This document shows, piece by piece, positions 38,353-50,433 of a DNA stretch of 64,000 nucleotides. Each line of letters starts with the position of its first letter. Within the stretch, counting starts at the first letter, position 1. A program made the position numbers and the translations under genes. Under the pieces are notes generated by a model. The model saw nothing but the letters and a program-made list of their open reading frames with translations. It did no database searches and was not told the DNA's origin. The stretch is from NCBI RefSeq assembly GCF_009649225.1, contig NZ_WJPP01000002.1, positions 457,042 through 521,041 of the forward strand, written 5' to 3'. Source of the stretch: Spiribacter salilacus. Lineage in GTDB: Bacteria; Pseudomonadota; Gammaproteobacteria; Nitrococcales; Nitrococcaceae.

Positions 38353-40995
38353 TTATCCTGTGTTTCGCATGCCGGCGGCGATGCCGTTAATACAAATCAT
38401 CAATGCCTCGCGCAGATCATCCTCTTGGCCATGGCGAATGCGTGCCAGCAATTCCACTTGTACCAAATTAAGCGGATCAACATAGGGATTACGCAGCCCC
38501 ACCGATCGTTGCACCACCGGTGCATCGTCAAGTGGTTGCGCATGGCCTGTTACGGTGAGCACCATTTCACGGGTTTGTGCGTGCTTTTGGCGTAGCTCTG
38601 CGCCAAGCGGGTGCAGCGCCTCGGGTACCAAGCGCGCGTCGTACCATGCCGCTACGGCAGGATCGCTCTTCGCCAGCACCATCTCTTGCATGTCCATAAA
38701 CGCCCGAAAGAAAGGCCATTGCTGATACATTTGCTGCAACGCTTGTTTGGCATTACCCGCTAATGCCTGGTGAAGGGCATCGCCCACGCCTAACCATGTC
38801 GGCAAAAGCAAACGGGTTTGGGTCCAAGCAAAAATCCAAGGAATGGCTCGCAGCCCCTCAACACCCGTTGTTGGACGGCGCCGTGCCGGACGGCTACCAA
38901 TAGCCAAGTGGCTGATTTCGTGCTCAGGTGTTGCATGCCGAAAGTAGTCAATAAATTCTGGCGTCTCTCTGACCAAATGCCGATAGACCTGACACGAACT
39001 ATCGGCAAGCTGGCCCATTTGCTCACGCCATTCGGCAGCGGGTGGCGCCGGCGGCTTCAGTGTTGCCTCTGCCACCGCTGTGGCATAAAGCTCTAAGTTG
39101 CGCTCGGCAATGCCCGGCAGTCCAAATTTTGCTTGAATAACCTCTCCCTGCTCGGTAACGCGCAAACGCCCATCTACCGACCCCGGTGGTTGTGAGAGGA
39201 TGGCCGCATGCGTTGGGCCACCACCCCGGCCAATCGACCCTCCGCGCCCATGAAATAGCGTTAATCGCACCCCCTGCTCTTTTGCCACCTCAACTAACTG
39301 CTCTTGGGTTTGATAAAGCGCCCAGGCGGCAGCCAGATGACCGGCATCTTTAGCAGAATCGGAGTACCCGATCATAATCTCTTGCTCGCCTTGAATATGT
39401 TCGCGGTACCAAGGAATATCGAGCAGTTGGGTTAAACAGTCGGCCGCACCCTGAAGATCCGTTAGGGTTTCGAACAAAGGTACAACGCGTAGTGGCGAGC
39501 TTACGCCGGCTTCTTTTTGCAGCAGCTTGACCGCCAAAATATCGGATGGACGCGATGCCATCGAAATCACATAGGCACCGAGTGAATCTGCGCCAAACTC
39601 CGCAATCATCCGAAAGGTGGCCAAAACCTCCTCCACCGATTCTTCAGGCGCAAAGTCTGGCGGAATTAACGGGCGGCGGTTGGCCAGCTCTTTAATTAAA
39701 AAGGCCTGCCGCTCCTCTTCTGACCACTCCTCGTAGCAACCCATATCAAGCGCCTGCGTGAGTGCATCAAGCACCTCCGTATGGCGGCCTGACTCTTGTC
39801 GGATATCCACCCGCATCAGCGTCATACCAAACGTTGCCAAGCGCCGCAGCAAATCCTTCAATCGACCCTCGGCAACCACCTCTGAACCGGTCTCTAACAA
39901 AGAGCGATAGCAGATCATCAAAGGCGCTCGCAGCTCTTCGGCATGCCAGTAAATCAGCGCATCGGGCGGGCGCCGCCCCGCCAGTCTTGCCTCAATCCAA
40001 TGCCGGGTGGCAATCAGCCGATCTCTTACCACTTTGAGTGCCGTACGGTACGGCTCCCAAGCATCACCCACTAGCTCGCGAAGCTCGGCATTGGCCGTGC
40101 GCACCGAGAGCTCCTCAACCAATGCGGCTACCTCTCGTTCATACAGCTCCACCGCCTGCCAGCGATTAAGCAGACAAACCTCGCGAGTAACCGCAGCGGT
40201 AACGCGCGGATTGCCATCTCGATCACCCCCCATCCACGAACCAAAGTGAATCGGGGCTGCATCCAGCTCCAACCCCTTGCCGGTATGACGTAGCAGCATC
40301 CGATCCAGCCGACGCAGAAAATGCGGCACAACATCCCAGAGTGTTTGCTCGATTACCGCCAAGCCCCAGCGCGCCTCATCTTGAGGTGCGGGGCGACGGC
40401 GCCGAATTTCATCGGTCTCCCACGCAGCCGTTATCTCACGCCGCAGGGCCTGATGAACCTCTTCAATTTCTTCGGGTGTTGGGTCTAAGCGATCCCCTTT
40501 TTCCAACAGCTCAGCAATGCGATTGTATTTTTGCAGCATTGAGCGGCGCATCACCTCGGTTGGGTGCGCCGTTAACACAAGCTCGATGTTTAAACCTGCC
40601 AAGGTGGCATGCAATGCCTCTGGCTCAGTTTCAGGCAGCATGCGCGTAAAAAACTCTTCTAAAGACCCACGCAACGGCCCTGACTCAGGATCGCGCAGCC
40701 ACGCGCGACTGCGGCGAACCCGATGATGTTGCTCAGCAATGTTGGCTAAGTTTAAAAACTGCGAGAACGCGCGCACCACCGGAACAATCCACTCATCCGG
40801 CAATGCGGCTAGGCGCTCTTCTAATGCCTGCCCTGCTGCCGTATCGCCACCACGGGCATCTTTGGCAAGACCGCGTATTTCTTCGACAATGTCATAAACA
40901 GCCGCGCCATTTTGATCATGAATGGTGCTGCCCAAAAGGCCGCCAAGCTGGCGGATATCTTCGCGCAGCGGCGCGTCATTACGGTTTTCGCTCAT
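38353..40995 (-). CDS. ppc: Phosphoenolpyruvate carboxylase
   Basis: This 880-residue enzyme carboxylates PEP to oxaloacetate to refill the TCA cycle. Catalytic landmarks are LTAHPTEVMRR (His), GSWMGGDRDGNP, GYSDSAKDAGHLAA, and FHGRGGSIGRGGGP. The C-terminus RNTG ends in the usual NTG. A GGGAG ribosome site precedes the ATG. It is followed 4 nt later by pyrE. Confidence 0.97.
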   Translation of the reverse strand: MSENRNDAPLREDIRQLGGLLGSTIHDQNGAAVYDIVEEIRGLAKDARGGDTAAGQALEERLAALPDEWIVPVVRAFSQFLNLANIAEQHHRVRRSRAWLRDPESGPLRGSLEEFFTRMLPETEPEALHATLAGLNIELVLTAHPTEVMRRSMLQKYNRIAELLEKGDRLDPTPEEIEEVHQALRREITAAWETDEIRRRRPAPQDEARWGLAVIEQTLWDVVPHFLRRLDRMLLRHTGKGLELDAAPIHFGSWMGGDRDGNPRVTAAVTREVCLLNRWQAVELYEREVAALVEELSVRTANAELRELVGDAWEPYRTALKVVRDRLIATRHWIEARLAGRRPPDALIYWHAEELRAPLMICYRSLLETGSEVVAEGRLKDLLRRLATFGMTLMRVDIRQESGRHTEVLDALTQALDMGCYEEWSEEERQAFLIKELANRRPLIPPDFAPEESVEEVLATFRMIAEFGADSLGAYVISMASRPSDILAVKLLQKEAGVSSPLRVVPLFETLTDLQGAADCLTQLLDIPWYREHIQGEQEIMIGYSDSAKDAGHLAAAWALYQTQEQLVEVAKEQGVRLTLFHGRGGSIGRGGGPTHAAILSQPPGSVDGRLRVTEQGEVIQAKFGLPGIAERNLELYATAVAEATLKPPAPPAAEWREQMGQLADSSCQVYRHLVRETPEFIDYFRHATPEHEISHLAIGSRPARRRPTTGVEGLRAIPWIFAWTQTRLLLPTWLGVGDALHQALAGNAKQALQQMYQQWPFFRAFMDMQEMVLAKSDPAVAAWYDARLVPEALHPLGAELRQKHAQTREMVLTVTGHAQPLDDAPVVQRSVGLRNPYVDPLNLVQVELLARIRHGQEDDLREALMICINGIAAGMRNTG

Positions 40996-41107
40996 GCAAA
41001 CTCCCTTTTATCTCTAGTGCATTATAGCGGCTACGACTTGCCGAGCGGCAGCACTTCCCTGAACATGCAGTTATTCAGTCAGTGCTAAAGGTTGTAAGGA
41101 CATCAAC

Positions 41108-43685
<2,578 letters not shown>

Positions 43686-43693
43686 TCGGCGCC

Positions 43694-44326
43694 ATGACCA
43701 TAAGCCCAGCTGATCTACTGCTCTACGCCGGTGCGCTGCTGGTGTTGTTTCTCACCCCTGGGCCTGTGTGGCTTGCGCTTCTGGCCCGCACACTGGCGGG
43801 GGGATTCCCTGCGGCTTTGCCACTCTCGCTTGGGGTGGTGGTCGGAGATTTTTTATGGCCACTTGCTGCGATTTTCGGCCTTGCTTGGATCGTCTCGATG
43901 TATGCCGAAGTGCTGGTAGCGATGCGTTGGCTGGCTCTGCTAGTTTTCACAGGCATGGGTATTCAGCTCATTCGCCGTGCCGGTAAAGCGATTCACGCCG
44001 ACGGCCGACTGACACGACCGGGCTTTTGGCCAGGCTTTACAGCAGGCGTTGTGGCGATTCTCGGCAACCCCAAAGCCATCCTTTTTTACCTCGGGCTATT
44101 GCCAGGCTTTTTTGATTTACAAGCAATTACCACTGTCGATATCGCCTTGATTGTGGCGGTCTCCATGGCCGTTCCATTTCTTGGCAATATGGTGTTTGCC
44201 GTCGGCATTGACCGGCTGCGCGCGCTTGTCCTGTCTCCCGCTGCTTTGCGCAGGACCAATCAGATTGCAGGCGTTTTGCTGATCCTAGTGGGGCTTTTAA
44301 TTGGCCTTCCGGCGATTACCGAATGA
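43694..44326 (+). CDS. LysE-family exporter
   Basis: This is a 210-residue inner-membrane protein with about six helices. The family's LFLTPGPVWLALLARTLAGG stretch is at the N-terminus, and GNPKAILFYLGLLPGFF is in the middle. Members export amino acids or derivatives. Specificity cannot be judged. It lies 8 nt after the glutaredoxin-like gene and ends 4 nt from the convergent xth stop. Confidence 0.88.
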   Translation: MTISPADLLLYAGALLVLFLTPGPVWLALLARTLAGGFPAALPLSLGVVVGDFLWPLAAIFGLAWIVSMYAEVLVAMRWLALLVFTGMGIQLIRRAGKAIHADGRLTRPGFWPGFTAGVVAILGNPKAILFYLGLLPGFFDLQAITTVDIALIVAVSMAVPFLGNMVFAVGIDRLRALVLSPAALRRTNQIAGVLLILVGLLIGLPAITE

Positions 44327-44330
44327 CCAA

Positions 44331-45107
44331 TTACCCCCAATCGTAAGTAATCGTGAGTGGGGCATGATCGGAGAAGCGGTCAGCGCGGTGGATCGAGGCG
44401 TTTTTCACCGTTGCACCAATACCCGGAGTGGTGACGTGGTAGTCGATGCGCCATCCAGTGTTGTTGGCCCAGGCCTGACCACGAAATGACCACCAGGTGT
44501 ATTGATCGGGCTCGTCATTGACCTGGCGGAAGGCATCCACATAGCCCGCCTCGCCAAAGAGTCGATCCATCCACTCACGCTCATGCGGCAAAAACCCAGA
44601 ATTTTTCTGATTAGACCGCCAGTTTTTTAAGTCACGCTGGGTATGCGCAATATTCCAATCGCCACAAATTACATATTCACGCCCATCGGCAGCCATAGTT
44701 TGCAGCCGCTCCATAAGCGGGCCCAAAAAGGCATCTTTAATGGCCTGTCGATGTTCCCCAGAACTACCCGAAGGCATGTAAAATGAAATCACGCTTAAAG
44801 CGCCGAATCGTGCCTCAAGCCAACGGCCCTCCTGATCAATCTCAGGAATACCAATGCCACGAATAAATTCATCAGGCTGGCGCCGGCTGTAGAGCGCAAC
44901 ACCGCTGTAGCCTTTGCGTTCAGCATCAACAAATTCGGCATGATAGCCGGCGGGAAAATACGGGCCACCCTCAAGCTGATCGCGTTGGGCCTTGGTTTCT
45001 TGAATGCACAGAACATCGGGGCTTTGTTGCTCAAGCCACTCAAAAAAGCCTTTGCGCTGCGCTGAGCGAATGCCATTTAAATTAGCGGTCATAATCGAGA
45101 TACTCAT
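44331..45107 (-). CDS. xth: Exodeoxyribonuclease III
   Basis: This is a 258-residue AP endonuclease/3'-exonuclease of base excision repair. TANLNGIRSA at the start, CIQETKAQ (metal Glu), CGDWNIAHTQRDLKN, and SDHAPLTITY (catalytic Asp-His) are all present. I choose ATG 45107, which begins MSISIMTANLNGI as in homologues. It is divergent from the adenosyltransferase-like gene. Confidence 0.93.
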   Translation of the reverse strand: MSISIMTANLNGIRSAQRKGFFEWLEQQSPDVLCIQETKAQRDQLEGGPYFPAGYHAEFVDAERKGYSGVALYSRRQPDEFIRGIGIPEIDQEGRWLEARFGALSVISFYMPSGSSGEHRQAIKDAFLGPLMERLQTMAADGREYVICGDWNIAHTQRDLKNWRSNQKNSGFLPHEREWMDRLFGEAGYVDAFRQVNDEPDQYTWWSFRGQAWANNTGWRIDYHVTTPGIGATVKNASIHRADRFSDHAPLTITYDWG

Positions 45108-45143
45108 GCCGCATAGGATACCGGAATCCAAAGGAGTCAGAAC

Positions 45144-45686
45144 ATGCAACGCAGCGATAACTTAGATGAAGTCTGTTATCCGTTTATCCATGAACACGGC
45201 CCACTCACTGATTTTGAAGTCATCACCGATGAGCTCTGCGGCAACATTGGGGCAGCCGTGTCTCTTACCCCCGCCGAATTTGCTGATATTCATCAGGACC
45301 TTGCCACGCTACAACCACTCGCCTTTCATTTAAATGGGTCGCTGCGCGGGCGTATGGCTATTGAGGAAGCTGACATCAAATGGGCTAAAGCACGCTTGGA
45401 TCACTACCGCAACGAGGCAAAAGGCCAAGCTACCGGCTTTGTTTTGCCCCGCGGCGAGATGCCTGTCCCTTTTTTAAATCTCGCCCGCTCGGGCGCTAAA
45501 AAGGCCATTCGCCAATTAGTTAGAATTGAAGAAACCGGCCAAGACATACCCGATGTGCTGCCCAGGTTGTGCAATGTTTTCTGTAATCTTTTCTTTGCGA
45601 TGATTTTGGTGATCAACCAGCGACGCGGGTTAAGCGAAGAGGCATTTGTTTCTAAAAGCTACGGTGCCAACACACGCAAAGGCTGA
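45144..45686 (+). CDS. PduO-type cobalamin adenosyltransferase homologue, divergent
   Basis: This 180-residue protein is mostly helical. The core GFVLPRGEMPVPFLNLARSG and the last helix LPRLCNVFCNLFFAMILVIN resemble the PduO/MMAB ATP:cob(I)alamin adenosyltransferase fold. The N-terminal TRxGDxGxT nucleotide loop is absent, and the usual RRAER motif is replaced by KKAIRQ. AAGGAG lies 7 nt before the ATG. It runs convergent to btuD (28-nt overlap) at the end of a riboswitch-controlled B12 uptake operon, which supports a cobalamin-linked job. It could be an altered enzyme or a cobalamin-binding chaperone. Confidence 0.6.
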   Translation: MQRSDNLDEVCYPFIHEHGPLTDFEVITDELCGNIGAAVSLTPAEFADIHQDLATLQPLAFHLNGSLRGRMAIEEADIKWAKARLDHYRNEAKGQATGFVLPRGEMPVPFLNLARSGAKKAIRQLVRIEETGQDIPDVLPRLCNVFCNLFFAMILVINQRRGLSEEAFVSKSYGANTRKG

Positions 45687-46420
45687 AAGATTCGGCCATG
45701 CGCTGTGTTTTCAAAATAGGCTTCAATGCCAAAAATTCGAGCAAGGTTGTTAGGCGTTAACACTTCAGCCGGCGGGCCATCGGCAATGATTTTTTGCTCA
45801 CCGAGCAAAATTAATCGACTGCAATAACGTGCCGCCAAGCCTAAGTCATGAATCGACAGGAATACCGAGTTACCCCGCTGAGCAAGCTCAACAAACGTTT
45901 GCATAGTGCTCATTTGGTGAGCCGGATCCAAGCCAGCGATAGGCTCATCTGCCATAAGCAATGGCGTTTGTTGCGCCAGCGCCCGGGCGATTAACGCTCG
46001 GGTACGCTCACCCACCGATAGTTCTGTGGCGCGGCGTTTGGCAAATCCCACCAAATCGACCTGCTGCATTGCCGCCTGCACTGCCTGTTGATCAGCCGCG
46101 CTCGGGGCGCGCGAGTAGCTGCGATAAGGCAATCTCCCCAGCATAATGAGCGATTGCACCTCAATCGGCCATGCAATATGCCGATCTTGTGGCATCCAAG
46201 CCACTGCCCGGGCGCGCGCATCCTCACTCAAGCGCGCAAGGCTGCTGTGGCCCACCGTGGGGATCAGGCCCAAAATCGCCCGCATTAAGGTTGTTTTTCC
46301 GGCGCCGTTGGGCCCAATTAGCCCCACCACCTCGCCCTTGGCAATCTGAAGCTCAGCGCCGGAGATGATTTTTTGCTGACTCAACGACACCGAGAGCTGT
46401 TTTACGCTTAGTAAGCTCAT
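45659..46420 (-). CDS. btuD: Cobalamin ABC transporter ATP-binding protein
   Basis: This is a 253-residue ABC ATPase of the FecE/BtuD type. Walker A is GPNGAGKTTLMR (about 36-47), and the signature is ELSVGERTRALIARALAQ (LSxGE). Walker B is LLMADEPIAGLDP, followed by SIHDLGLAARYCSR with the H-loop. It is the last gene of btuBFCD and overlaps btuC by 4 nt. Substrate is assigned from the cobalamin riboswitch upstream of the operon. Confidence 0.9.
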   Translation of the reverse strand: MSLLSVKQLSVSLSQQKIISGAELQIAKGEVVGLIGPNGAGKTTLMRAILGLIPTVGHSSLARLSEDARARAVAWMPQDRHIAWPIEVQSLIMLGRLPYRSYSRAPSAADQQAVQAAMQQVDLVGFAKRRATELSVGERTRALIARALAQQTPLLMADEPIAGLDPAHQMSTMQTFVELAQRGNSVFLSIHDLGLAARYCSRLILLGEQKIIADGPPAEVLTPNNLARIFGIEAYFENTAHGRIFQPLRVLAP

Positions 46421-47400
46421 GCCAGTGTTCGCCGCGTTTGATAAATCAGATGCAAAAATAAAGGCGCACCAATCAGCGCAGTCAGCACCCCGAGCTTTAG
46501 ATCGGCTTCGGGCAGAATAACGCGCACTAAAATATCTGCCAGCAACACCATAATAGCCCCACCCAGTGCGCTTGCTGGTAGCAACCGCCCGGGCATCGCG
46601 CCAACAAAAGGCCGCAGAAGATGTGGCACCACCAACCCCACAAAACCGATGGTTCCCGCCACAGCAGTGCTAGCACCCACAACCAATGCTGCACCAATAA
46701 TTAACCGCCGGCGCATGCGCGCCACACCCATGCCTAAAGCTTCTGCGGCATCTTCACCCAGCGTCATCGCATCTAACGAGCGCTGTAAGGTAAACAACAT
46801 CGCGCCGCCCAACAGCACAAAGGGCAGAATTAGACCCACATGCTCCATAGACCGATCGGCCAATGATCCCATCAGCCAAAACACGATTTCACTAGTAGCA
46901 AATGGGTTAGGCGATAAGTTAAGCACTAAAGAAACCATGGCGCTGGCTAAAGCAGAAATGGCAATGCCAGCTAAAATAAGGCTTAACGTACCGCCTTGTT
47001 GACCCGCCAGCAGCGTAATCAAAAACACACCGAGCAGTGCGCCCAATAAAGCTGCAAGGGGCAGGCCGAGCGGCAATGTGGCTGCTAGGCCAGTTTGGAT
47101 TGCTAACACGGCACCGAGCGCTGCAGACCCTGAAATACCCAGCAATCCAGGCTCTGCCAGTGGGTTGCGCAAATATCCCTGCATCGCGGCACCGGCCAAA
47201 CCCAAACTGGCGCCGACCAGCACGGCAAGAATGGCCCGTGGTAGTCGGATCTCTTGCATCACTAATGCCAGCGCGGTGTCGCCTGACGAAAACAAAGCTT
47301 TAACACTTGGCAGTGGCCCAATGGCGGATGGCCCAATTAAAAGCGAAGCAACAAATAATGCAGCGGCAATACAACCCAATACTGCTAGCAGAGACTTCAT
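46417..47400 (-). CDS. btuC: Cobalamin ABC transporter permease
   Basis: This is a 327-residue FecCD/BtuC-family permease with 9-10 helices. RLPRAILAVLVGASLGLAGA, GYLRNPLAEPGLLGISGSAA and FVGLVVPHLLRPFVG are family motifs, the last including the helix that contacts the ATPase. ATG 47400 (MKSLLAVLGC) is used because it overlaps the btuF stop (ATGA). The longer frame has no ribosome site. Confidence 0.92.
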   Translation of the reverse strand: MKSLLAVLGCIAAALFVASLLIGPSAIGPLPSVKALFSSGDTALALVMQEIRLPRAILAVLVGASLGLAGAAMQGYLRNPLAEPGLLGISGSAALGAVLAIQTGLAATLPLGLPLAALLGALLGVFLITLLAGQQGGTLSLILAGIAISALASAMVSLVLNLSPNPFATSEIVFWLMGSLADRSMEHVGLILPFVLLGGAMLFTLQRSLDAMTLGEDAAEALGMGVARMRRRLIIGAALVVGASTAVAGTIGFVGLVVPHLLRPFVGAMPGRLLPASALGGAIMVLLADILVRVILPEADLKLGVLTALIGAPLFLHLIYQTRRTLA

Positions 47401-48251
47401 CGTGCGCCCATCAAACTGCCACGCAACGCACCAATTCGCTCTACAGCGGCAAGCGCTTGCGGCGTACCACAAACCCAGTCACTCGTTTTGAGCTCGTGTT
47501 TTACTTGCCAGCGAGCGGCGGTATCAAGCGCGGGGTGTTGCAGAATATTTTCAGATCTTGATTTCCCATCGTGGCGGCTCCCCGTAATGATGATATCTGG
47601 TGCAGCCATCACAAGCTTTTCTAACGACATGTGCGCCCCGGCCTGAACACCCGCTTCCATTGCAATATTGGCAAATCCAGCGGTACGTACGATATCGCCC
47701 AGCAAGGTGTTGTCTCCGCGGGTATAGCCGTTGGGGAAATATAAAGCGGCTCGCGGCGGGTTTAGCGCCGGTTGACTAAGCATGGCAAGCCGCTGATCAA
47801 ATTCCTTAACCAAAGTTTGCGCTCGCTCAGGCTGCCCAAGCACATCGCCCATTTTGATCAGGTTGTCGCGAATGTCATGCAATGAATTGGCGGGATCAAA
47901 TACCACCACCGAAATACCTAATCGGCGCAGCATCTCAACTGTTGGACCCGCGTTAAATCGACCGGTAATCACCAAGTCGGGGTTCAGTAGATGGATCTCT
48001 TCCGCCCTACCATGGTTAATCGCATATCCTGCCGCCTGATCGGCCATGCTTGAATTGAGCGGATCTTTGGCCAACGCAGACACAGAAACGAGCTGGTCTT
48101 CATCGGCAATCAGCATAGCTAACTGATCCGTACATAGGTTCATCGAAACAACCCGCTGCGGGGTTGCCTTCGACCGCTCTTCTGCCTGCCCAAGGCTCAG
48201 TGGGAGCAACGCCCCCACCAAAAGCCAAATAACCCAAACTCGGGCTACCAT
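47397..48251 (-). CDS. btuF: Periplasmic cobalamin-binding protein
   Basis: This is a 284-residue substrate-binding protein of the BtuF/FhuD class with a signal peptide (VWVIWLLVGALLPLSLGQA). RVVSMNLCTDQLAMLIADED and EEIHLLNPDLVITGRFN are typical of the two-lobed class III fold. It overlaps btuB by 7 nt and btuC by 4 nt. It captures B12 in the periplasm after BtuB and hands it to BtuCD. Confidence 0.88.
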   Translation of the reverse strand: MVARVWVIWLLVGALLPLSLGQAEERSKATPQRVVSMNLCTDQLAMLIADEDQLVSVSALAKDPLNSSMADQAAGYAINHGRAEEIHLLNPDLVITGRFNAGPTVEMLRRLGISVVVFDPANSLHDIRDNLIKMGDVLGQPERAQTLVKEFDQRLAMLSQPALNPPRAALYFPNGYTRGDNTLLGDIVRTAGFANIAMEAGVQAGAHMSLEKLVMAAPDIIITGSRHDGKSRSENILQHPALDTAARWQVKHELKTSDWVCGTPQALAAVERIGALRGSLMGAR

Positions 48252-50104
48252 GTGGCCTGCACCCCGACGTAAGCAGCTTGGCCACGCGTCGCAAAACCGG
48301 CCACCTCTTGGTAGGTCTCATCAAACGCATTGGTTAACCGCGCTGTAAGCTCAAAATTTGCATTCAAAGCGTGACTAAGCGACAACCCGACCACCGTAAA
48401 GTCATCCAAACGAACCCCTGTCTGACCGCCAGAGAAGAATTGGTCGTCGTACAGCCCTCTGACATAACGAAGGTTACCGCTGAGCGTTGTATCGCCATTG
48501 GGCAGGCGCCAGGTTGCACCCATGCCTAATTCGTTACGTGGCCGCCGAATTACGGTGTTGCCTTGCGAATCAGATGCATCTAGATAGGTGTAGTTGGCAC
48601 GCAAATCCACTGCGTTGGCAGGACGTATCAGCGCGGTAATTTCTACGCCTTCACGATCACTATCGCCGGGGCGATTTTCGAAGATAAATGGCGAGGTAAA
48701 GCTATTCTTTGTAAAAATCTCATCGGTCAGTGTTTCTTGAAAATACGTCACATCAACAGAGCCATTTAAGCCTGTAATCGGCACCTCAACACCCACATCA
48801 AAGCCTTCATTTTTCTCGGGCTGAAGGTTGGCATTGAGCGCTTGATCGGTGCCGCCAGTGAACTCAAAAAACGTGGGATTAACCACGGCTCGACCGCCAG
48901 AGGCATGCAAGCGAATGTCATTTTCTAAAAAATAGCTCGTGGCAACATTCCAAGTTGTGGCGTTATCAAACACATTATTATCGTCGTAACGAACGCCAGC
49001 CTGAACACTCATTTGCTCTGAGATCCAGGTTCGATACTCAACGGCTACGCTGTCATTTTCACGATCTGGAACTTCACCCTCATCACCATCCGTACGTCGC
49101 TCTAAAAGCACGCTAACAAGCTGATCGCTCGATTCAATTTGCGCCTGATCAAGTGCTACTTGGAAACGATAATTCACCACATCGGTTGTGGTATCTGAGG
49201 TAAACGGATTATCCGTTTGATTAGCAGTGCGATCGAGTCGCAAGCGATGACTGACGGGTTGATTCGTTGGCCGATGGTCAACAAAAACGCTACCCGCCCG
49301 CTCGGTCAGGTTGCGTTCATTTTCTGCGCTATCAACCACATAGTCTTCGATGCGTGTTGCGCTAAAATCGGTATCGTCAAAATCGTAACTGGCATCTGCC
49401 AGTCGAAAGCTAAATCCCGCTGTCGTGGTTGCGGTCAGGTCAAACTCACCTTTGCCCGCAGCAGACTGCCAACGTGTGCTGTCTCGCTCGCCATCACTAC
49501 CGCTAAAATCAAAACCTCGGTCGTTTAAATTAGACAGCGATATCGCAAGGCGGTGAGATTCTCCACCGTAGGTGAGGTAAGCGGCTTGACGATCGCCCTC
49601 GCCAATTTCTGCCGAGCCCCCAGCGCTTAAGCCTTCTGCTGCTTCGCGAGTAATGATATTGACCACGCCCGCCGCGGCATCCGTACCAAACGGCACTGAC
49701 TGTGGGCCACGCGAAATCTCAATCCGCTCAATCGCGCCAAGATCTAGCCCCCGCAAAAAGAACTCGTTATCGCCTGCTGCAGCGCGAACACCGTCGATTA
49801 ACACCAGGGTGTGATTACTTTCGCTGCCGCGAATGCGGATTTGCCGGTCGTTGGGCCCAGTGCCATTGATGGATACGCCAGGACGCGCCTCTAGTGCTTC
49901 TTGAACCGTCGTATAACCCTGGCTTTCGATTTCACGGCGATTAATGACGGTATGCGACCGTCCATACACATCTGCAGAAACTGGAGAAATACCAGCAGAA
50001 ACAATGATGGGATCTAACTCGGTAACCAGAAAAGATTGCGCATTGGCAGACAGGGGAACACCGGCAGCCAGTGCCAGGGCAAAAGAACAAACAGATTTTT
50101 TCAT
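48245..50104 (-). CDS. btuB: TonB-dependent vitamin B12 receptor
   Basis: This is a 619-residue outer-membrane receptor. Signal peptide (SFALALAAGVPLSANA), a TonB-box-like segment near ELDPIIVSAG, plug domain with ESQGYTTVQEALEARPGVSI and IRIRGSESNHTLVLIDGVRA, then a 22-strand barrel ending in aromatic W. Size agrees with BtuB (about 594-614). The cobalamin riboswitch in its leader makes the B12 assignment firm. Confidence 0.94.
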   Translation of the reverse strand: MKKSVCSFALALAAGVPLSANAQSFLVTELDPIIVSAGISPVSADVYGRSHTVINRREIESQGYTTVQEALEARPGVSINGTGPNDRQIRIRGSESNHTLVLIDGVRAAAGDNEFFLRGLDLGAIERIEISRGPQSVPFGTDAAAGVVNIITREAAEGLSAGGSAEIGEGDRQAAYLTYGGESHRLAISLSNLNDRGFDFSGSDGERDSTRWQSAAGKGEFDLTATTTAGFSFRLADASYDFDDTDFSATRIEDYVVDSAENERNLTERAGSVFVDHRPTNQPVSHRLRLDRTANQTDNPFTSDTTTDVVNYRFQVALDQAQIESSDQLVSVLLERRTDGDEGEVPDRENDSVAVEYRTWISEQMSVQAGVRYDDNNVFDNATTWNVATSYFLENDIRLHASGGRAVVNPTFFEFTGGTDQALNANLQPEKNEGFDVGVEVPITGLNGSVDVTYFQETLTDEIFTKNSFTSPFIFENRPGDSDREGVEITALIRPANAVDLRANYTYLDASDSQGNTVIRRPRNELGMGATWRLPNGDTTLSGNLRYVRGLYDDQFFSGGQTGVRLDDFTVVGLSLSHALNANFELTARLTNAFDETYQEVAGFATRGQAAYVGVQATW

Positions 50105-50189
50105 GATTTTGAGGCCTAAACTTACAAGCAGGGAATACCCCTGCTGACAGACACATTAGGTCTACGAAGGCCTCATTTAGACAGCCCAC

Positions 50190-50216
50190 CGCAGACCGGC
50201 GACTGTCACCTCTGCG
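50190..50216 (-). promoter_or_regulatory. Hairpin in btuB leader (possible expression platform)
   Basis: On the minus strand CGCAGA and TCTGCG enclose an inner GGTGA/TCGCC stem with a three-base loop. It lies between the riboswitch aptamer and btuB. It is not followed by a T run, so it is not a classical terminator. It may belong to the switching region or be incidental. Confidence 0.4.
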
Positions 50217-50261
50217 ATGTGCCGCTTCCCAGGCGCGCCCCGCACCGGAAATGGGTGACTA

Positions 50262-50425
50262 CATCGGCAGGTCTCCTGGCTCACGGGTCTTTGCTCAGCC
50301 CCGCCTTCCCATCACGCAGCGTGACAGTGGCATCTTAGGACTTCGCTATCCGCTTACAGTTGCGGGGGCAGCCGCAGCTTTACACTGCGTTCCCTTTTCA
50401 TCTGATGCCGTAACATCAGAACCGA
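50262..50425 (-). ncRNA. Cobalamin riboswitch upstream of btuB
   Basis: Read on the minus strand, the 329-nt gene-free leader of btuB holds the cobalamin aptamer landmarks in order: AAAAGGGAACGCAGTG, GCTGCCCCCGCAACTGTAAG, CCACTG, GGGAAGGC, and the B12 box AGCCAGGAGACCTGCC at 50266-50281. Adenosylcobalamin binding to this element lowers expression of the downstream uptake genes. The edges are approximate. Confidence 0.93.
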
Positions 50426-50433
50426 AGTAATGC

